From positions 1 through 28,315 of the forward strand of contig CAZJWF010000033.1 of assembly GCA_964549375.1 (NCBI GenBank): a stretch of DNA of 28,315 nt, given 5' to 3'. The stretch is from JAHDDY01 sp964549375 (GTDB taxonomy: Bacteria > Pseudomonadota > Alphaproteobacteria > Rhodobacterales > Rhodobacteraceae). Made by a program: the position numbers and the translations under genes. Shown piece after piece: positions 24,753-28,315 of this stretch (the first letter of the stretch is position 1; each line of letters starts with the position of its first letter). The notes below the pieces were generated by a model. That model was not told where the DNA came from and did no database searches. It was given only the letters and a program-made list of their open reading frames with translations.

Positions 24753-25541
24753 ATGGCCAGCTACACCGCCAACCTAAATGTGATGGTCAAAGCGGCTCGC
24801 AATGCTGCGCGGGGGTTGGTGCGTGACTTTGGCGAGGTCGAAAACCTGCAAGTCTCGGTCAAGGGGGTCTCTGATTTTGTTTCGAATGCGGATGTCAAAG
24901 CTGAAGAGATCATCAAGGCCGAATTGACGTTTGCGCGGCCTGCTTACGGATGGCTCGGCGAGGAAAGCGAAGAAACCATCGGCGATGATGAAACGCGCCG
25001 TTGGATTGTTGATCCGTTGGACGGCACGACGAACTTCCTTCACGGGTTGCCGCATTGGGCGATTTCAATCGCAATGGAGCATAAGGGTGAGGTGGTTGCC
25101 GGGGTGATCCTCGATCCGGTGAAAGATGAGATGTTCACCGCTGAAAAAGGTCAGGGGGCGTGGGTCAATGGCCGGCGGATTCGAGTCTCTGCCCGACGCG
25201 ATTTGTCGGAAAGCCTGTTTGCGACGGGGATTCCCTTCGGCACGAAGAAAACCATGCCTGAGACAACGCAAGAATTGATCCGCCTGATGCCGGTATGTGC
25301 CGGGGTTCGTCGATTCGGATCAGCGGCGCTGGACCTCGCCTATGTCGCTGCCGGTCGCTACGAAGGGTATTGGGAGCGTGAGCTGAGCATCTGGGACATG
25401 GCCGCTGGTCTGCTGTTGGTGAAAGAGGCGGGCGGTTTTGTCGGGGATATTCACGGCGGCAAAGATATTTTCGGAACGGGGACTGTTTTGGCCAGCAATC
25501 CTGATATTCACAATCGGTTCGTGAAGGCCTTGGCGGGGTAG
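24753..25541 (+). CDS. suhB: Inositol monophosphatase family protein (SuhB-like)
   Basis: The protein has 262 aa. The magnesium-dependent phosphatase motifs are all present: GEESEE (69-74, metal ligand Glu), DPLDGTTNF (87-95) and WDMAAG (214-219, with D215). Members hydrolyse myo-inositol 1-phosphate and related sugar phosphates, and SuhB also joins the rRNA transcription antitermination complex in E. coli. The start at 24753 matches the family. The pairing with efp is frequent in Alphaproteobacteria and fits a housekeeping locus. It converges with the EamA transporter gene, with 28 bases between stops. The activity is confident, while the symbol is by family only. Confidence 0.93.
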   Translation: MASYTANLNVMVKAARNAARGLVRDFGEVENLQVSVKGVSDFVSNADVKAEEIIKAELTFARPAYGWLGEESEETIGDDETRRWIVDPLDGTTNFLHGLPHWAISIAMEHKGEVVAGVILDPVKDEMFTAEKGQGAWVNGRRIRVSARRDLSESLFATGIPFGTKKTMPETTQELIRLMPVCAGVRRFGSAALDLAYVAAGRYEGYWERELSIWDMAAGLLLVKEAGGFVGDIHGGKDIFGTGTVLASNPDIHNRFVKALAG

Positions 25542-25569
25542 GAGCGCCGTCTTTTGACGCGCTGCCTTT

Positions 25570-26463
25570 TTACCGTGCGGCTTGGCCGCCAAACTGTGCA
25601 TAGGCGACGCCGCCCAAGATCAATCCGCAGGCAATGACGTCATCCGTGTTGATCTGTTCTGCCCCGAATGTCGCGCCGACGATCAAGGCAACGATGGGCA
25701 GAAAGTATCCGGCAATCGACATAAAGACGGAGCCAACAGACGAGATAATCGTCACGCGCATGACCATTGCCAGACCTGTCGAAATGACGCCCACCCAAAT
25801 CATGATTGCCCAAATAGAGGTCGGGATTGGCTCTGTCGGCCAATGGGTGATGCCGAGCGGAAGCACGAGCAGACTCGCGACAAAAAGGGCGATGGCGCTG
25901 AAGGCAATCGGATCGGTCTTTGGCGCGCGGCGAATGATCAAAGAACTGGTCGCGTAGCAGAGCGATGTTGCCAGACAGGCAAGCTGTGCCAGACCATCCG
26001 CCGAGCTGATTTGCTTCACTGTGTCAAAACCGATGAGTAGCAACAAACCGACAAAGCCCACCACAAATCCAATCAGTTTTTGCCGCGTCATGGATTCGCC
26101 GGGTGAAAAAAGATGTGCGAGGGGCAGGACCAATAATGGGATCGCGGCCATATAGATGCCGACGACGCCGCTTGGCACGGTTTGCTGCGCCCAACTGAGC
26201 AAGGTGATGGGCAAAGCGAGAGATAAAACCCCTGCAATTGCACAGGTCAACCAGCGCCGCGCGCCTTTCGGCAAGCTGCGCTTTGTCAGGATCGCAAAGG
26301 GGATCACGATGGCGGCGGCGAAAAGAACGCGGGCGGCGGCGACGGCGTTGGGGTGGATGGCCTCGACGGCAATCTTGACCAGCAGAAAAGCTGTCCCCCA
26401 AATCAGGATCAGTGACACCAACATCGCGTAGGAGGTAGGTGTCGGACGCGCCGGTGCGTTCAT
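25570..26463 (-). CDS. EamA/DMT family transporter (second of a tandem pair)
   Basis: The protein has 297 aa with ten predicted membrane helices arranged as two EamA repeats. Motifs include LILIWGTAFLLVKIAVE at the start, LLSWAQQTVPSGVVGI in repeat 1 and LFSPGESMTRQKLIGF at the repeat junction. Such permeases move amino acids, metabolites or drugs, usually outward. The start at 26463 overlaps the stop of the upstream paralogue by four bases (ATGA), so the pair is translationally coupled. A longer frame to 26751 runs inside the neighbour and is not used. The substrate is not predictable from sequence. Confidence 0.92.
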   Translation of the reverse strand: MNAPARPTPTSYAMLVSLILIWGTAFLLVKIAVEAIHPNAVAAARVLFAAAIVIPFAILTKRSLPKGARRWLTCAIAGVLSLALPITLLSWAQQTVPSGVVGIYMAAIPLLVLPLAHLFSPGESMTRQKLIGFVVGFVGLLLLIGFDTVKQISSADGLAQLACLATSLCYATSSLIIRRAPKTDPIAFSAIALFVASLLVLPLGITHWPTEPIPTSIWAIMIWVGVISTGLAMVMRVTIISSVGSVFMSIAGYFLPIVALIVGATFGAEQINTDDVIACGLILGGVAYAQFGGQAAR

Positions 26464-27362
26464 AACGGCGCGCTGCGGCGACCAAAGCGGCCTTGACTGA
26501 TGGCAACGCCGAGCAGGATCAGCGCCAGAGCGACAGCGAGACGCGGCTCGACCTTTTCGCCGAGAAAAAACGCTCCGAAGATCGTCGCCCAGACGGGCAC
26601 TTGATAATTCACCAATGACAGGAAAGGCGGCCCGGCGCTGGAGAGGATCTTGAGCATCAACATCAGGGCAATCACCGTCGGGCCGATGGCGAGGACGATC
26701 ATGGCGACGAGGCTGGTTGAATTCGGCGTCGCGGGCGTGCCCTCGATCCATAAAGCGACCGGGATGGCGATGAGTGACGCCAGCAACATCGCGGCGGCGG
26801 CAAAGCCGATGGGGTGTGCTTTAGGTGCCCGCTTGATGGTGATTGAGCCGGTGACATAGCAAACCGTTGCGGCGAGGCAGGCAAGCTGCGCCAAAACTTC
26901 GATTCCGGCCCCGCCAAGCTGGGCCAGCGTGTCAAAACCAATCAGGACCAAGACGCCGATGAACCCAATGCCCAGCCCAAACATGCCTTTTGAGGACATG
27001 CGTTCTCCGGGGACCAATAGGTGCGACAGAGGCAAGGCCATCAGCGGCATAACCGCCATTGCGATCCCGGCAACCCCTGCCGTGACATAGGTCTGGCCCC
27101 AACTGAGCAGGGCGAAGGGCAGGGCGTTCGAGAGGACCGCGACGCCCAATGCGAATATCCAAACGCGCGCCCCTTTTGGCAGCCCGCCATAGAAAAATGA
27201 GAGTGGCACCAGCATCAGAGCCGCGAGCGTCAGGCGGGTTGCCGCCAAGGTCATGGGCGCAAATCCCTCCAGCGCGACCTCGACAAGCGGGAAGGCTCCG
27301 CCCCAAATCAGGCCGAGTGTCGCCAAGCGGACCCAATTCCGCCAATCTCCTCCGTCATTCAT
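26460..27362 (-). CDS. EamA/DMT family transporter (first of a tandem pair)
   Basis: The protein has 300 aa with ten membrane helices in two EamA repeats, clearly paralogous to the next gene. Compare LLSWGQTYVTAGVAGI with the neighbour's LLSWAQQTVPSGVVGI; both continue with a PL-x-x-LPL-x-HL stretch and a PGE-x-M turn. A tandem duplication is the simplest origin. The ATGA overlap suggests the two act together, perhaps as a heterodimer, or simply share expression. It is divergent from the DUF4139 gene, with 69 bases holding both promoters. The substrate is unknown. Confidence 0.92.
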   Translation of the reverse strand: MNDGGDWRNWVRLATLGLIWGGAFPLVEVALEGFAPMTLAATRLTLAALMLVPLSFFYGGLPKGARVWIFALGVAVLSNALPFALLSWGQTYVTAGVAGIAMAVMPLMALPLSHLLVPGERMSSKGMFGLGIGFIGVLVLIGFDTLAQLGGAGIEVLAQLACLAATVCYVTGSITIKRAPKAHPIGFAAAAMLLASLIAIPVALWIEGTPATPNSTSLVAMIVLAIGPTVIALMLMLKILSSAGPPFLSLVNYQVPVWATIFGAFFLGEKVEPRLAVALALILLGVAISQGRFGRRSAPL

Positions 27363-27431
27363 AAACGCTGATGCCTTTAATTGAGCATCTCGTGATATAG
27401 TAGTTCATAGACCAAGAGCGAGGATTATCGA

Positions 27432-28315
27432 ATGCGTGTTGCCCTGATTGTTGCAGCCCTGTTGAGTAGCGTCCCTGTTTGGGCCGCTGAAATCAAAACA
27501 GAAGCCACGGTTTCCGCTGCAACGGTGTTTCCCGATGGGGCGACGGTGACGCGGAAGGCCAGCTTTTCTGCGCCGGAAGGGCGGCACACGTTGGTCCTGA
27601 CCGGGGTTCCGGTGGGGTTTGACTCCAACAGCTTGCGGGCGTCGGGCGAGGGGGATGCGGCGTTTTCGATCATTTCAGTCGAACAACGCGCGGCGGACCC
27701 AGTGGCGGTCGAGGCGCAGTTCCGCAGCGAAGCGCAGAAGATCGAGACCGCGATTGAGCGCCTCGAAGATCAAAAGGCACAGGCCGAGAATCAGATTGCC
27801 GCCGCGGATCGTCAGATCGCCTTCATTGATGCGACAATCAAAGCGGCGCGGGTGTCGGGCGGCAAAGATGGGGCCGCGCCAACGGCTCAGGATTGGGTGA
27901 CGCTGTGGACTCAGAGTAACGCATCTTCGGCACAAGCGTTGGGTATTAAACAGCGGGCACGGGTGCAAATTCGCGAATTAGACCGACAGATCGAGCAGCT
28001 TTATGCGCGCAGTCCCCAGTCGCGCCCGCGTTCGGTGCCGACGACGATTGCCGTCGAAATCGAAGCGAGCGCAGCGGTGAAAGGCGAGGTCGAGGTGAAG
28101 CACTTCACGCGCGCCGCGTCTTGGGGGCCGGTCTATGATGCGCGGCTGGATACGGAGGCGGGGGAATTGACCCTCGTGCGGCGTGCCGCGATCCAACAAC
28201 GGACCGAGGAGCCTTGGGAGGATGTTGCACTGACGCTCTCAACATCGCGCCCGACGGGTGGAACTGCGGCTCCGCAGCCGCGCCGGAGAATTGCCCAACT
28301 GGTGCCGGAGCGGCC
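27432..28315 (+). CDS. DUF4139/DUF4140 (mucoidy inhibitor MuiA-like) protein, 5' part
   Basis: The gene runs off the right edge; 294 codons are visible from the ATG at 27432, preceded by GCGAGG. A signal peptide (MRVALIVAALLSSVPVWA) is followed by an N-terminal beta domain (AATVFPDGATVTRKA and HTLVLTGVP, the DUF4140 pattern), a long Glu/Gln-rich coiled-coil helix pair at about 95-190, and the beginning of the DUF4139 domain (ASWGPVYDARLDTEAGELTLVR, then EEPWEDVALTLSTSRP). The family includes MuiA, reported to affect mucoid exopolysaccharide, but its biochemical function is not known. It is exported, probably periplasmic or surface-bound. It is divergently arranged with the transporter pair and not obviously linked to it. 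Confidence 0.88.
   Translation, partial: MRVALIVAALLSSVPVWAAEIKTEATVSAATVFPDGATVTRKASFSAPEGRHTLVLTGVPVGFDSNSLRASGEGDAAFSIISVEQRAADPVAVEAQFRSEAQKIETAIERLEDQKAQAENQIAAADRQIAFIDATIKAARVSGGKDGAAPTAQDWVTLWTQSNASSAQALGIKQRARVQIRELDRQIEQLYARSPQSRPRSVPTTIAVEIEASAAVKGEVEVKHFTRAASWGPVYDARLDTEAGELTLVRRAAIQQRTEEPWEDVALTLSTSRPTGGTAAPQPRRRIAQLVPER

Noticed and set aside
26464..26751. Extension of the second EamA transporter
   Set aside because: It is an out-of-frame shadow of the first transporter; the ATGA overlap start aligns with the family.

Overview
The window reads as a chromosomal piece of a marine alphaproteobacterium of the Rhodobacterales (roseobacter type). The evidence is the gene set: a bacterial flavin monooxygenase with every hallmark of trimethylamine monooxygenase, a large dimethylglycine/sarcosine dehydrogenase-GcvT fusion, an MttB-family methyltransferase with the Arg-rich N-terminus usual in this order, and a HisD-like dehydrogenase of the sulfopropanediol type. 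Coding regions are moderately GC-rich. No rRNA, tRNA, CRISPR array, insertion sequence or prophage gene was seen. A run of exactly 100 N (8582-8681) is an assembly gap.

Region 1 (1-10.2 kb) concerns methylated amines and one-carbon units. An MttB-like methyltransferase (238-1797) and a GST (1802-2509) lie on the + strand. On the - strand follow a three-gene secreted/redox cassette (two Cys-rich exported proteins and a SCO protein, 4152 down to 2517), a gamma-glutamyltransferase-like protein, the dimethylglycine dehydrogenase-like flavoprotein and, beyond the gap, Tmm. The C-terminus of an Lrp/AsnC regulator emerges from the gap and faces Tmm. TMAO demethylase and a corrinoid protein, the usual partners of Tmm and MttB, are not in the window.

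Region 2 (10.3-12.6 kb) holds a truncated CelD/BcsL-type acetyltransferase, probably a pseudogene, and an HpsN-like sulfopropanediol dehydrogenase.

Region 3 (12.65-22.2 kb) is the most unusual part. An AT-rich island (about 24% GC over the 120 bases counted) carries an exact 11-bp direct repeat and precedes three genes on the + strand: a 167-aa exported DUF11-like protein, an 896-aa DUF11/Ig-repeat protein and a 1974-aa protein with DUF11, carboxypeptidase-regulatory-like, SdrD-B-like and Ig-like domains followed by what looks like an outer-membrane beta-barrel. Each pair of genes is separated by a strong hairpin. The two large proteins share an N-terminal motif, and the small protein resembles the last domain of the middle one. 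I read this as a candidate surface-display system without an assigned function.

Region 4 (22.2-28.3 kb) is mostly housekeeping: an L-2-hydroxyglutarate oxidase-like flavoprotein, a possible small RNA with an anti-Shine-Dalgarno stretch, a four-helix membrane protein, elongation factor P, an inositol-monophosphatase (SuhB) family protein, two tandem EamA/DMT transporters and the start of a DUF4139 (MuiA-like) protein that runs off the window.
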